From Paenisporosarcina sp. OV554 (lineage in GTDB: Bacteria; Bacillota; Bacilli; Bacillales_A; Planococcaceae), in contig NZ_QBUC01000010.1 of the NCBI RefSeq assembly GCF_003058165.1, positions 62,001 through 126,000 of the forward strand: a stretch of DNA of 64,000 nt, in the 5' to 3' direction. Each line of letters opens with the position of its first letter. Positions within the stretch are counted from its first letter, which is position 1. Below the pieces are notes generated by a model. The model had not been told where the DNA came from, made no database searches, and saw nothing but the letters and a program-made list of their open reading frames with translations. A program made the position numbers and the translations under genes. Positions 1 to 9,226 of the stretch are shown piece by piece.

Positions 1-1
1 T

Positions 2-934
2 TCAATTGTGTTAATTGGAGCTACAACCGAAAATCCTTTTCACGATGTTAATCCGGCAATTCGTTCACGTTGCGGTGAAATTAAACAACTTAAACGTTTA
101 ACGGATGAAGATCTTTTGACTCTTATTCAACGTGCATTAAGTGACGAAAAACGAGGACTAGGGCGACAAAAAATTGAAATTTCACAACCGCAACAATTGA
201 AAATTGCTGGAGCCGCAAATGGAGATGCGAGAAAGGCATTAACCATATTGGAATCTGTTGTTTCCGCTTCAGATGAAGAAGATGGAGTCACCATAGTTGA
301 AGATGCATTACTGCAAAACTTGGTTGACCGGATCGGGGTCTTCGGCGACAAAAAAGGCTCGCATTTCTACAATTTATTATCCGCTTTACAAAAGTCAGTA
401 CGAGGTAGTGATGTGAATGCAGCGATGTATTATTTAGCACATCTACTTGAAAATGGTGATCTAGTAGCGGTATCAAGAAGATTACTGGTAATGGCATACG
501 AAGATATCGGTATTGCCAATCCATCTGTGGGTCCTCATGTTCTCGCAAGTATACAGGCCGCAGAAAGATTGGGATTGCCTGAAGCTCGTATTCCTTTAGC
601 AAATGCCGTTGTGGAGATGTGTTTATCGGAAAAATCAAACTCAGCTTATAAAGCGATAGATGCCGCTATAGCTTCTATTCATGCTGGAAAAGTTGGTGAT
701 ATTCCAAGTCATTTAAAAGATACACATTATGCTGGAGCTGCCGCTCTTGGACACGGAGGATATAAGTATCCGCACAATACCCCAATTGGCTCGTTCGGAG
801 GTTGGGTCAATCAAACATACTTGCCAGATAACTTAGTTGGAACGAAATATTATGATCCCGTTTTAGCTGGCGAAGAGAAAAAACTTGCTGGGATTTATCA
901 GAAATTAGAGAGCTTTAAACAGAAGAAGAAGTAA
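2..934 (+). CDS. rarA: RarA/MgsA replication-associated recombination ATPase, 3' part
   Basis: The frame is open from the first bases of the window, so the 5' end with the Walker A and B motifs lies outside; 310 residues of a protein usually about 420 long remain. The fragment starts in the AAA+ sensor-1 segment LIGATTENP, continues through the arginine-finger and sensor-2 region (DGDARKALTILE-like, seen as NGDARKALTILESVV), and ends in the C-terminal tetramerisation domain with the family-typical YEDIGIANP and YKYPHN stretches. RarA (B. subtilis YrvN) acts at stalled replication forks with SSB. The neighbour tcdA (YrvM) matches B. subtilis order. The GTG at position 8 is internal and not a start. 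Confidence 0.95.
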   Translation, partial: SIVLIGATTENPFHDVNPAIRSRCGEIKQLKRLTDEDLLTLIQRALSDEKRGLGRQKIEISQPQQLKIAGAANGDARKALTILESVVSASDEEDGVTIVEDALLQNLVDRIGVFGDKKGSHFYNLLSALQKSVRGSDVNAAMYYLAHLLENGDLVAVSRRLLVMAYEDIGIANPSVGPHVLASIQAAERLGLPEARIPLANAVVEMCLSEKSNSAYKAIDAAIASIHAGKVGDIPSHLKDTHYAGAAALGHGGYKYPHNTPIGSFGGWVNQTYLPDNLVGTKYYDPVLAGEEKKLAGIYQKLESFKQKKK

Positions 935-968
935 ATCGCTGAAGGTAGCGATTTACTTCTTTTTTGGG
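927..968 (+). terminator. rho-independent terminator of rarA
   Basis: A perfect 14-bp stem (927-940 with 947-960) closes a 6-nt loop and is followed by a T-rich run. The 5' arm overlaps the last codons and the stop codon of rarA. Confidence 0.9.
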
Positions 969-997
969 GGTTTTGTTAAAGAATTCTGTTGATATTG

Positions 998-1099
998 ATT
1001 TGCGTCTTGCATACCGCATGAGCGTGAAACGTGAGACCAACAAGTATGTGGTTTGCATACTTGTTGGCTCATGCGGAGCGTGTGCTAGCGCAAATGTAC
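998..1099 (+). repeat. nested palindromic repeat element, copy A
   Basis: The ends are inverted repeats (ATTTGCG near 998 and CGCAAATGTAC ending at 1099). Inside are two perfect nested stems: CCGCATGAGC 1014-1023 with GCTCATGCGG 1067-1076, and CAACAAGTATG 1038-1048 with CATACTTGTTG 1056-1066. The same element recurs at 1515, 23851, 24350 and, reversed and truncated, at 10980. No open reading frame of note; identity of the family is unknown to me. Confidence 0.85.
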
Positions 1100-1139
1100 G
1101 ATAGACGACAGCATCGTTTAATAGACCCATTATTTTCAA

Positions 1140-1500
1140 AACATCTTAATAACATTCAATTTAAGAAATAACACTACATCTATGAACCGAAACCTTGATT
1201 CCATTCACTGAGGATGACAGGTTTTCAGTTCGCTTCTGACGCTTTACCTGCTGCACAATAATCTAGAGAATAAAGAGGATGGGCTTGTGACTGCGTCACT
1301 CGCCCATCCCCTTTTTGTAGATCATCCTGCGGCGGGTGTGCATCCCTCGCTCCCTTGCAACCTGGAAGCACACAGTAATTTTGGTTTGGTTTACTACAGA
1401 ATAGAAGGTTTCTTTAAGTAGATGTTCGGCCGAAGATACTATTTCGACCTCTTTCTGCTTTTTATATTTTGGTAAAGTTTAAGAATGCCGTCTATATTAA
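1140..1500 (+). repeat. interspersed repeat module between palindromes A and B
   Basis: About 350 bp that recurs as a block at 23995-24335 and in related form at 20182-20560 and, inverted, at 61930-62195. It contains a terminator-like hairpin GGATGGGC...GCCCATCC at 1277-1309, the string CAGATC/TAGATCATCCTGCGG, an ACCTGGAA...CACAGTAAT segment and GATGTTCGGCCGAAGATA near 1420. No coding sequence is apparent. Confidence 0.8.
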
Positions 1501-1514
1501 AAAGAAACAAAAAA

Positions 1515-1619
1515 GTACATATGCGCCTTGCATGCCGGAAGAGCGTGAAGCTTGAGACCCACAAGTATGTGGTTTCCTTACTTTTGGCTCATGCGGAACG
1601 TGTGCTAGCGCAAATGTAC
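1515..1619 (+). repeat. nested palindromic repeat element, copy B
   Basis: It starts GTACATATGCGCC and ends GCGCAAATGTAC, with the same internal GAGCGTGAAG, ACAAGTATGTGG and GGCTCATGCGGA blocks as copy A. It is followed directly by the 21-nt tandem array. Confidence 0.85.
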
Positions 1620-1670
1620 GATAAACGACAGGATAGTTTAACAGAGCCTTTTGTTTAATCAAGTGAGTGC

Positions 1671-1816
1671 GGAATTAGGAGGAAATTGGATAGTTGCGAC
1701 GATAATCGTAGAAGTTGCGAAGATAAACTCAAAAGTTGTGATAATAATCACTAAAGTTGCTACGAAAACCACTAAAGTTGCGATAATAATCACTAAAGTT
1801 GCGACAATCCACTAAA
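1671..1816 (+). repeat. degenerate 21-nt tandem repeat array (GAAGTTGCGA family)
   Basis: After a leader block GGAATTAGGAGGAAATTGG come about six units of roughly 21 nt built on AGTTGCGACAATAATCACTA. The same leader and unit occur at 37610-37692 and, on the opposite strand, at 43370-44215. Confidence 0.85.
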
Positions 1817-1842
1817 ATCTCATCCATTATTTGTAAAAAAAC

Positions 1843-1870
1843 AAAAAAGACGACCATTTCAGGCCGCCTT
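1843..1870 (-). terminator. terminator downstream of tcdA
   Basis: Read on the minus strand, AGGCGGCC pairs with GGTCGTCT (with G-U pairs) around a short loop and is followed by a run of T. It lies just past the tcdA stop codon. Confidence 0.75.
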
Positions 1871-1881
1871 CCATTCGTTAT

Positions 1882-2643
1882 TTATTTACGAACGCGTTTC
1901 ACTGGAATTTCTCTTGTAATATCATTAATGACCCAGCTAGCTGCTACTAATCCAGCTACAGAAGGAACAAATGCATTGGATGATGGTGGCATTTTCGCTT
2001 TACGAATTTTAGCATCTGGTTTTCCAACCGTCTCTACTACATCTTCTCTAACAATGATTGGGCTTTCATCAGAAAAGACAACGGGAATCCCTTTGTAAAT
2101 GCCTTCTTTACGTAATTTTGAGCGAATGACTTTTGCTAATGGATCTGTGTGGGTTTTAGAAATATCTGCAATTTTAAATCGAGTAGGATCCGTCTTGTTT
2201 GCTGCACCCATACATGAAATAATTTTCACTCCACGCGTTAAACATTCTTTCATTAAATGTATTTTATAAATAATCGTGTCAGAGGCATCGATTACATAAT
2301 CAATATTGTGGCTGAAGAACTCTTCAAATGTTTCTTCAGTGTAAAACATATGTAAATCGTGTACTTCACACTGAGGATTAATATCTAAAATTCGTTCTTT
2401 CATAACTTCAGATTTCGAGCGTCCCACGGTTGATGTGTACGCAACCAATTGACGATTAATATTGGTTATATCTACATTGTCTTTATCAACCAAGATGATT
2501 TTTCCAACACCGCTTCTTGCACATGCTTCTGCCGCGAAAGAACCAACGCCACCTATTCCTAAAATGGCTACTGTTGTGTTTTTTAGAAGATCAACACCTT
2601 CTGAGCCTATTGCTAATTCATTTCGGGAAAACTGATGTAACAT
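1882..2643 (-). CDS. tcdA: tRNA threonylcarbamoyladenosine dehydratase
   Basis: A 253-residue E1/ThiF-fold protein that uses ATP to cyclise t6A to ct6A at position 37 of tRNAs reading ANN codons. The nucleotide-binding GIGGVGSFAAEACARSG motif is at residues 31-47, followed by the ThiF-typical DKDNVDITNINRQ; VIDASDTI and ISCMGAANKTDPTRF are characteristic of the TcdA (B. subtilis YrvM) branch. Length is normal. The ATG start follows a TGAGGAC ribosome site. It is a single gene with its own terminator; the 6S RNA gene lies between it and aspS, exactly as in B. subtilis. Confidence 0.95.
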   Translation of the reverse strand: MLHQFSRNELAIGSEGVDLLKNTTVAILGIGGVGSFAAEACARSGVGKIILVDKDNVDITNINRQLVAYTSTVGRSKSEVMKERILDINPQCEVHDLHMFYTEETFEEFFSHNIDYVIDASDTIIYKIHLMKECLTRGVKIISCMGAANKTDPTRFKIADISKTHTDPLAKVIRSKLRKEGIYKGIPVVFSDESPIIVREDVVETVGKPDAKIRKAKMPPSSNAFVPSVAGLVAASWVINDITREIPVKRVRK

Positions 2644-2690
2644 GTTTTGTCCTCACAATCTATATCGTTTTAGTAGGGATTATCCTCAAT

Positions 2691-2722
2691 AAAAACCCCC
2701 TAGCTTGAAGAAAGCTAGAGGG
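2691..2722 (-). terminator. terminator of the 6S RNA gene
   Basis: On the minus strand CCCTCTAGCTTTC/GAAGCTAGGGGG forms a strong stem followed by five T. It ends the transcript that begins near 2929. Confidence 0.85.
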
Positions 2723-2929
2723 ATTATACATAATGTAGGACGAATCCCAATCGTGCCGTCATTATGAAGCGTATCGTTTTGAACCCGCACACAGCAGGTG
2801 GGTATCCACTTTATAACTTAAAACGTCCCCTGGGGGCATGTTTGCCATTACAAAAGGAGGATTCCCTACGATAAATAAGTTCGGTCAAAATCGATGTGGC
2901 AATTAACGAACACATCAGGATTCGTGTTA
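2723..2929 (-). ncRNA. ssrS: 6S RNA (SsrS/BsrA type)
   Basis: The minus strand carries the conserved 6S features: TCCTGATGTGTTCGTT close to the 5' end and the 3' half-block ATGACGGCACGATTGGGATTCGTCC, both closely resembling B. subtilis 6S-1. About 205 nt separate promoter and terminator, the expected size. 6S RNA binds the sigma-A RNA polymerase holoenzyme and mimics an open promoter. Location between aspS and tcdA matches bsrA of B. subtilis. The exact mature 3' end is not visible; it may extend into the terminator stem. Confidence 0.93.
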
Positions 2930-2934
2930 CCTGT

Positions 2935-2963
2935 ATAATATCATATCCATATTTCAAATACAA
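2935..2963 (-). promoter_or_regulatory. sigma-A promoter of 6S RNA
   Basis: On the minus strand TTGTAT (2958-2963) and TATTAT (2935-2940) are separated by exactly 17 nt and lie about 7 nt before the inferred 6S 5' end. Confidence 0.7.
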
Positions 2964-2982
2964 CCATATTTTACAATTAAAT

Positions 2983-4755
2983 TTAACTTTTCTGAATACT
3001 TATTTTTAATGACAAATTATTTAATTGTTCTTCTGAAACAGCACTTGGTGCCTTCGTTAAAATGTCACTTGCACTCGCTGTTTTCGGGAATGCAATCGTG
3101 TCTCGTAGATTCGTGAGGCCAGCTAATAACATAACGATACGGTCAAGACCGAAGGCAATACCACCATGAGGAGGGGTTCCATATTCAAACGCCTCGAGCA
3201 AGAAACCAAATTGAGCATTTGCTTCTTCTTTTGAAAACCCAAGAATGCTAAACATTTTTTCTTGAATATCGCGCGAATAAATACGTATTGATCCACCACC
3301 AAGTTCATAGCCATTTAACACTAAATCATATGCTTGAGCGCGTACTTCTGCAGGATTAGTATCCATTAACTCAATGTCTTCTACAAACGGCATTGTAAAT
3401 GGATGGTGAGCAGCATAGTACCGTCCCTCTTTTTCGTCATATTCAAATAACGGCCAGTCTATAATCCATAGGAATGCATTTTTACTTTCATCGATTAATT
3501 GGAGGTCTTTTCCTAATTTCGAACGAAGAGCGCCCAATGAATCAGCTACAACTGATTTTTTGTCGGCAACAAATAATAATAAGTCCCCTGGTTCTGCTTG
3601 AAGTGTTTGAGCTAATTTCTCCCCTACTTCACCCTCAAAGAATTTCGCGATTGGTCCTTTTAATCCTTCTGCATCCACTTTAAGCCAAGCAAGGCCTTTG
3701 GCACCATGTCTTCCTGCAAATTCTCCTAAAGCATCGATGTCTTTACGTGAATAATTGTCAGCTTTGCCTTTAACATTGATTGCTTTTACTTGTCCTCCAC
3801 TTTCAACTGCTCCAGCAAAGACTTTGAATGAAGATTGCTCGACAAGTGAAGAAACATCTTGTAACTCTAAGCCAAATCTAACATCCGGTTTGTCAGAACC
3901 AAAACGATCCATGGCTTCTGTGTATTTCATACGTTGGAATGGCGTTTCAACGTCAATTCCTTTAACATCTTTTACTAATTTTTTCATCATGCGTTCGTTC
4001 ATTTCTAAAATATCTTCCATTGACATGAAACTCATTTCCATATCAATTTGTGTGAACTCTGGTTGACGGTCTGCTCGCAAATCTTCATCACGGAAACAGC
4101 GAGCAATTTGGTAATACTTTTCAAATCCAGACACCATCAACATTTGTTTAAATAATTGAGGAGATTGTGGCAAAGCGTAAAATTCACCGTTATGCACACG
4201 ACTAGGAACTAAGTAATCTCGTGCTCCTTCTGGTGTTGATTTTGTTAAAATAGGTGTTTCAACTTCTATAAATGTTTCTTCATCTAAAAATCGACGAATC
4301 GATTTTGATACTTCAGAACGCATTTTGAGAATGTCATACATAACTGGACGACGAAGATCTAAATAGCGGTATTTTAATCGTAAGTCTTCATTAACATCGT
4401 TCTGGTTCTCTATCGCAAATGGTGGATTTTTTGCTTCATTAATAATCGTCACTTGTGTAGCTTGCACTTCAATTCGTCCAGTTTTCATGTTTGGATTCAT
4501 TTGTGCTTCATTACGAGCAACCACTTCACCTGTTACTTCAACAACATACTCATTTCGTAAGGCATCACCAACTGCTAATGCTTCAGCTGAAATGGCAGGG
4601 TTAAAAACAATTTGCACAATTCCTGTGCGGTCGCGAAGATCCACAAAAATGAGTCCGCCAAGATCACGTCTTTTTTGAACCCATCCTTTTAATACGACTT
4701 GTTCCCCGATTGCTTGTTCTGCTACTTCTCCACATGGATGTGTACGTTTAGTCAT
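2983..4755 (-). CDS. aspS: aspartyl-tRNA synthetase
   Basis: A 590-residue bacterial-type class II synthetase that charges tRNA(Asp). An OB-fold anticodon-binding domain (about residues 1-110, [20 protein letters not shown]) precedes the catalytic core; motif 2 reads [20 protein letters not shown], the bacterial GAD insertion lies at about 290-420, and motif 3 is [14 protein letters not shown] near residue 530. Length is normal. Its ATG overlaps the hisS stop by 4 nt, so the two are translationally coupled and share the T-box leader upstream of hisS. Confidence 0.98.
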   Translation of the reverse strand: MTKRTHPCGEVAEQAIGEQVVLKGWVQKRRDLGGLIFVDLRDRTGIVQIVFNPAISAEALAVGDALRNEYVVEVTGEVVARNEAQMNPNMKTGRIEVQATQVTIINEAKNPPFAIENQNDVNEDLRLKYRYLDLRRPVMYDILKMRSEVSKSIRRFLDEETFIEVETPILTKSTPEGARDYLVPSRVHNGEFYALPQSPQLFKQMLMVSGFEKYYQIARCFRDEDLRADRQPEFTQIDMEMSFMSMEDILEMNERMMKKLVKDVKGIDVETPFQRMKYTEAMDRFGSDKPDVRFGLELQDVSSLVEQSSFKVFAGAVESGGQVKAINVKGKADNYSRKDIDALGEFAGRHGAKGLAWLKVDAEGLKGPIAKFFEGEVGEKLAQTLQAEPGDLLLFVADKKSVVADSLGALRSKLGKDLQLIDESKNAFLWIIDWPLFEYDEKEGRYYAAHHPFTMPFVEDIELMDTNPAEVRAQAYDLVLNGYELGGGSIRIYSRDIQEKMFSILGFSKEEANAQFGFLLEAFEYGTPPHGGIAFGLDRIVMLLAGLTNLRDTIAFPKTASASDILTKAPSAVSEEQLNNLSLKISIQKS

Positions 4756-6044
4756 GCTAATTCCTCCGTTGCTTTAGTTGCGATTTTAGTAAAGTTTTCG
4801 ACTATTTCTTCAAACGTAAGTTGTTGTTGATTTCCATTTGCTAAGTATTTCAATGAAATTTTGCCACTTTCAAGTTCATTGTCACCAATTACAACTGAGA
4901 ACTTGGCATTTAAACGATCGGCTGATTTCATTTGAGCTTTAATCTTTCTATCTAAATAATCCATTTCAGCTGAGACATTATTTTGACGAAGCTGCGAGAC
5001 AAACGATACTGCTTTATCTTTTGCTGCTTCACCCATTGCGACTACATAGACATCAAGTGTAGGCAGGTTTTTAAACTCTTCTCCTTCAGCTTCTAACGCT
5101 AGTAACAATCGTTCAATACTCATTCCAAAACCAATACCAGGTGATTCCGGACCACCTAAATCTTCAACTAAACCGTTGTAGCGACCACCACCAGCTAGTG
5201 TTGTGATGGCACCGAATCCTTCGCCTTCACTCATGATTTCAAAAGCTGTGTGATTATAGTAATCGAGTCCTCTTACTAAATTTGGGTCAACTTCATATTT
5301 AATGTTTAAGATATCTAAGTAATGTTTTACTTTTGCAAAATAAGCAGCCGATTCTTCATTCAAATAATCTGGTAGTTTTGGAGCTGTTGCCATCAATGGA
5401 TTCTCTCGATCCACCTTACAGTCGAGAATACGTAACGGGTTTTTTTCTAATCGATTTTGACAATCTGAGCAGAACTCTTGGATGTGCGGAGAGAAATGAG
5501 CACTAAGTGCAACTCGATGAGCTTGTCGACTTTCGGTATCTCCCAGTGAATTAATCACTAGCTTAATTTTTTTCAATCCGGCTTTTTTATACACACTCAT
5601 TGCAAGAGCCATAACTTCTGCATCAATGCTTGGATCTTTACTACCGATTGCTTCAACTCCAAATTGAACGAATTGACGGTAGCGACCTGCTTGTTGGCGT
5701 TCATATCTGAACATCGGTCCTGTGTAATAAAGTTTTACTGGTTGATTAGGTAAACCAAATAATTTATTTTCAACAAAAGAGCGGACAACGGGTGCGGTTC
5801 CTTCAGGACGCAAAGTTAATGAACGGTCACCTCTATCGGTAAATGTATACATCTCTTTTTGGACGATATCAGTTGTATCACCGACACTTCGCGTGAAAAG
5901 TTCGGTATGCTCAAAAATTGGCGTTCGAATTTCTTTATATTGAAATAATCGACATGTATCACGAATAAGTTCTTCGACTGCTTGCCACTTTTCAGTTTCA
6001 CCTGGTAATAAATCTTTCGTTCCTCTTGGCACATTAATCGACAT
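4752..6044 (-). CDS. hisS: histidyl-tRNA synthetase
   Basis: A 430-residue class II synthetase for tRNA(His). [16 protein letters not shown] at the N terminus is typical; motif 2 is [20 protein letters not shown], the histidine A-loop [15 protein letters not shown] is at about residue 258, and motif 3 includes [13 protein letters not shown]. The C-terminal anticodon-binding domain begins near residue 330. First gene of the hisS-aspS operon, preceded by a T-box leader and a sigma-A promoter. Confidence 0.98.
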   Translation of the reverse strand: MSINVPRGTKDLLPGETEKWQAVEELIRDTCRLFQYKEIRTPIFEHTELFTRSVGDTTDIVQKEMYTFTDRGDRSLTLRPEGTAPVVRSFVENKLFGLPNQPVKLYYTGPMFRYERQQAGRYRQFVQFGVEAIGSKDPSIDAEVMALAMSVYKKAGLKKIKLVINSLGDTESRQAHRVALSAHFSPHIQEFCSDCQNRLEKNPLRILDCKVDRENPLMATAPKLPDYLNEESAAYFAKVKHYLDILNIKYEVDPNLVRGLDYYNHTAFEIMSEGEGFGAITTLAGGGRYNGLVEDLGGPESPGIGFGMSIERLLLALEAEGEEFKNLPTLDVYVVAMGEAAKDKAVSFVSQLRQNNVSAEMDYLDRKIKAQMKSADRLNAKFSVVIGDNELESGKISLKYLANGNQQQLTFEEIVENFTKIATKATEELA

Positions 6045-6071
6045 GATAATGGCTCCTCTCTTTTATAAATT

Positions 6072-6346
6072 AAAAAAGCTCCCGTCCCTTGCGCAAATAC
6101 GCAAGGGACGAGAGCTATTGTTAGCTTCCGCGGTTCCACCCTAGTTGACACAAATACTTCATGTCCTCTCAAATCCGGATAACGGCCGGTTCCGTTTTCG
6201 CCTACGTTACTTCAAGGAGTATTTCGACGAAAAGCCTTTCAAGTGTTGTTCACTGAGTGCTTCTGTAGGAAAGATTTCAGCCACGTCTTTCCCTCTCTTA
6301 ACAGCGTATTAAACAGTTACTTTCTTGGTCATTGGCACTTTGTTTG
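6072..6346 (-). promoter_or_regulatory. T-box leader of hisS-aspS
   Basis: On the minus strand the T-box core AGGGTGGAACCGCGGA (about 6127-6142) precedes a strong terminator, GCTCTCGTCCCTTGCG pairing with CGCAAGGGACGGGAGC and a T run (6072-6116). About 200 nt of upstream structured leader would hold Stem I. A CAC triplet within GAACAACACTTGAAAG is a candidate histidine specifier, but I could not fold Stem I to confirm it. Uncharged tRNA is expected to stabilise the antiterminator and allow hisS-aspS transcription. Confidence 0.93.
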
Positions 6347-6352
6347 TTTCAG

Positions 6353-6380
6353 ATTATACCTTATCTTAATGACTGTACAA
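6353..6380 (-). promoter_or_regulatory. sigma-A promoter of hisS-aspS
   Basis: TTGTAC (6375-6380) and TATAAT (6353-6358) on the minus strand with a 16-nt spacer, just upstream of the T-box leader. Confidence 0.7.
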
Positions 6381-6457
6381 TAAGATGTCAACCTTTTCAT
6401 AAAAAGTTATAGTCTTTTTGGTGAACAGTCTTTACAATAAACAAAAGGAGGAATTAT

Positions 6458-8023
6458 ATGCTAAAAATTCAACTTCGAAATAATGCACAAATTTTTATTG
6501 GACTTATTTTGTTATTATCACTTATTCTTCCTTCAATTACATATGCAAATGGAGAAAATGTTCAATCAACAGTATCAAACCTCCATATGAGATCGGGTCC
6601 TGGTCTAGCATATCCTATTATTGGCTCCCTAAAAATGGGAGATCAAATGATTGTTCTAAAACAACAAGGCGATTGGATTAATGTACGCCGTGGATCGGCT
6701 GAAGGCTGGGTGGCTTCATGGTACACCAAGCAATTAGGTCAAAAGAAAAAACTATCCGAGCAACTTGTCGTCTCTAAAGTAGACCAGCTAAATGTTCGTT
6801 CACAAGCCTCTATAGGTGCAGCGGTGCTTACTCAATTGTCAGCTGGTGATCAAGCTAAGCTTATCGCTGATCATGGCAAATGGGTCGAAATTTCGTTTAA
6901 CCAAGTAAAAGGTTATGTGGCAAAAGAATACATTACCATTCAAACGAACAATACACATACTACATCAGCTAAAGTGAATAATAGTAATCACTTTGAAGTT
7001 TCTGTGAATAGTTTGAATGTACGCTCAAAACCTGATTTAACTTCTAAGAAAGTTAGTACAGTGAAAAAAGGTGAACGTTTCAAAATTATCGAAAAGCAAC
7101 ATAACTGGGTAAAAATTGAACTGTCAGGTAAAAAAAGTGGTTGGGTTTATTCTTTTTATGGAACTCAGATTGCATCTAGTGGGAGTACTCCTGAAAAATC
7201 CCACCAAAAACAGCAGAGCAAAGCTACAACTACGAAAAAAGTTTCGATTGTCTATAACGGTACAAACTTACGGTCCACTGCTTCCACTTCAAGTGAAGTA
7301 GTATATCGAGCGAATGCAGGGGAATCGTTTGAAACCATCGGACAAAGTGGTGATTGGTACGAAGTTAAATTACCGAAGGGTTCGAAAGCATTTGTAGCTA
7401 ACTGGGTTGTATCTACAAATACAACTATAAAAGAAACCGAAAATAAACAAACGAATGTACACAGAAAAAAAGGCACTCTCAACGGTCTTACACTTGTCAT
7501 TGATCCAGGTCATGGTGGCAATGACGGTGGAACGACTGGTGCACGAGGCACACATGAAAAAGGAATCACGCTTCGCACAGCTGAATTGTTAGCTAGTAAA
7601 CTTCGTTCTGCAGGTGCTAATGTCGTCATGACGCGAGATTCTGATGTATATGTTGATTTGCGTAAACGTGTCTCAATTGGTCATCAGTTATCAGCCGATG
7701 CATTTATAAGTGTTCATTATGATGCAACTGATAGCAGTTCAATAAATGGATTTACTACGTATTACATGCATGGCTATCAAAAAGCACTTGCGAAAAGCGT
7801 TCATAAAGCACTTGGAGAAAAAATTAATTTGCGTGATCGTGGAGCGCAGCAAGGAAACTACCTAGTACTTCGCGAAAATCGTCAGCAAGCCATTTTGATT
7901 GAACTTGGATTCTTAAGTAACCCATCCGAGGAAAGTACGTTAACTACTGAAAAATTTAGAGAGCAAGCGACTCTAGGTATTTACAACGGCGTCGTTAACT
8001 TCTTTGACAATCAAGCAAACTAG
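6458..8023 (+). CDS. N-acetylmuramoyl-L-alanine amidase with four SH3b domains (YrvJ-like)
   Basis: A 521-residue secreted cell-wall hydrolase. A signal peptide (about 1-30, ending SITYA) is followed by four bacterial SH3 repeats, each with the LNVRSxP pattern (near residues 41, 108, 185 and 270), and an Amidase_3 domain from about 345. Zinc and catalytic residues are visible: IDPGHGGNDGG, the glutamate in THEKGITL, SVHYDA and the ILIELGFLSN glutamate. SH3b domains bind peptidoglycan; the enzyme cleaves the MurNAc-Ala bond. A good AAAGGAGGA ribosome site precedes the ATG. Synteny and domain order match B. subtilis YrvJ. Confidence 0.93.
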   Translation: MLKIQLRNNAQIFIGLILLLSLILPSITYANGENVQSTVSNLHMRSGPGLAYPIIGSLKMGDQMIVLKQQGDWINVRRGSAEGWVASWYTKQLGQKKKLSEQLVVSKVDQLNVRSQASIGAAVLTQLSAGDQAKLIADHGKWVEISFNQVKGYVAKEYITIQTNNTHTTSAKVNNSNHFEVSVNSLNVRSKPDLTSKKVSTVKKGERFKIIEKQHNWVKIELSGKKSGWVYSFYGTQIASSGSTPEKSHQKQQSKATTTKKVSIVYNGTNLRSTASTSSEVVYRANAGESFETIGQSGDWYEVKLPKGSKAFVANWVVSTNTTIKETENKQTNVHRKKGTLNGLTLVIDPGHGGNDGGTTGARGTHEKGITLRTAELLASKLRSAGANVVMTRDSDVYVDLRKRVSIGHQLSADAFISVHYDATDSSSINGFTTYYMHGYQKALAKSVHKALGEKINLRDRGAQQGNYLVLRENRQQAILIELGFLSNPSEESTLTTEKFREQATLGIYNGVVNFFDNQAN

Positions 8024-8061
8024 AAAAAACTCGTCCAAGATTCATATGGACGAGTTTTTTT
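8024..8061 (+). terminator. bidirectional terminator between the amidase and LacI genes
   Basis: AAAACTCGTCCA...TGGACGAGTTTT forms a perfect 12-bp stem with A and T runs on either side, so it can serve both convergent genes. Confidence 0.9.
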
Positions 8062-8075
8062 GATACATTAGTTTT

Positions 8076-9098
8076 TTATTGAGTTTTAGAACAAGAAAAC
8101 CGTTTGATTAATTGATGAGGAATGATCATTCGCTTTACAGGTTCATGCGGATTTTCCAGAAGTTGAATCAATTTTCTTGAAGCTTGCAAGCCAAGCTCAA
8201 AAATATTAATATCGACCGATGTTAATGGTGGTTGGGAAAGTTCTGAAAATAACACATTATTGAAACTAAGTATTGAAATATCCTCGGGTACAGAAATATT
8301 CATTTCAATTAATGTATTCAATACACCTAGTGCCATTAAATCATCTGCGACCACCAATGCTGTCGGTGGGTTTTTTAAGTTTAATAGCTTCCTAATTGCC
8401 TCTTGACCACCTTCACGCAAAAACTCACTATGAATGATATAATCGTCCTCACTTTTGATACCTACTTCACGTAAAGCTTTTTCAAATCCGAGCAACCGTT
8501 CAATCGTCACAACAAAATTTAAATCCCCACCAATAAAACCGATTTGCTTATGTCCCAGACTTAGCAAATAGTTAGTTGCTTCCTTCGCGGCTAAATAATT
8601 ATCGTTATCCACATATGTAATAAGTTCTACGTCCTTAAACGGTTTACCGATCACGACAAAAGGGAATTTTCTTTCCCGCAAGTAATTTAATACGTTGTCC
8701 TCGATTCGAGAATAAAGCAAAATAACACCATCCACACGACCACCTTGAACCATTTGGATAACGCCTTCGTAAATTTCTTCATCCGTTTTACCTGTACTAA
8801 TTTGAAGAGCATACTGACGTTCATTTGCCCCATCACTCAGTCCCCTTAAAACAGTAGGGAAAAATGGATTCTGGAAAAACACATCTGTAGAGTTAGGTAA
8901 CACCAATCCGATGACTCTTGTGGATTGATTAGCCAAACTTCGAGCAATAAAATTCGGATGATATCCGAGTTCATCCATCGCAGCTCTAACTTTAATTTTT
9001 GTTTTTTCACTAATACGAGGGCTATTCGCTAAGACTCTTGATACGGTAGATGGGGCGACATTTGACAGTTTTGCAACGTCTTTAATGGTAATGGCCAA
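8076..9098 (-). CDS. LacI/GalR-family transcriptional regulator, probably of maltodextrin genes
   Basis: 340 residues with an N-terminal LacI helix-turn-helix (ITIKDVAKLSNVAPSTVSRV, residues 3-22) and hinge helix (YHPNFIARSLANQST), then a periplasmic-binding-like effector domain with the DGVILLYSR and GFIGGDLNF blocks. It follows the alpha-glucosidase gene on the same strand and shares the locus with maltodextrin importer genes, so it is inferred to control them (MalR/MdxR role). The LacI-type operators at 15082 and 15333 are plausible targets. No ligand can be read from sequence. Confidence 0.88.
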   Translation of the reverse strand: MAITIKDVAKLSNVAPSTVSRVLANSPRISEKTKIKVRAAMDELGYHPNFIARSLANQSTRVIGLVLPNSTDVFFQNPFFPTVLRGLSDGANERQYALQISTGKTDEEIYEGVIQMVQGGRVDGVILLYSRIEDNVLNYLRERKFPFVVIGKPFKDVELITYVDNDNYLAAKEATNYLLSLGHKQIGFIGGDLNFVVTIERLLGFEKALREVGIKSEDDYIIHSEFLREGGQEAIRKLLNLKNPPTALVVADDLMALGVLNTLIEMNISVPEDISILSFNNVLFSELSQPPLTSVDINIFELGLQASRKLIQLLENPHEPVKRMIIPHQLIKRFSCSKTQ

Positions 9099-9190
9099 AA
9101 TTCACCCTCCTCTAATTAATCCTTGTTATTCTTTAATGGTAAACAGGCTGAATTCATCGATAATAGAGACAATATACTTTTCACATAAGC

Positions 9191-9219
9191 AAGAGTGCTA
9201 ATATTCAATTTGCACTCTT
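9191..9219 (-). terminator. hairpin downstream of malL
   Basis: AAGAGTGC...GCACTCTT stem just after the malL stop codon. There is no good T run, so it may be a weak or processing hairpin rather than a full terminator between malL and the lacI-type gene. Confidence 0.4.
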
Positions 9220-9226
9220 ATTTACT

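Noticed and set aside
5816-6172. 118-codon frame over the hisS start and T-box
   Set aside because: It runs across the T-box terminator and hisS in another frame; no ribosome site and no family pattern.
6458-8023. Prophage endolysin
   Set aside because: The protein has a signal peptide and four SH3b repeats, and it stands at the YrvJ locus with no phage genes around.
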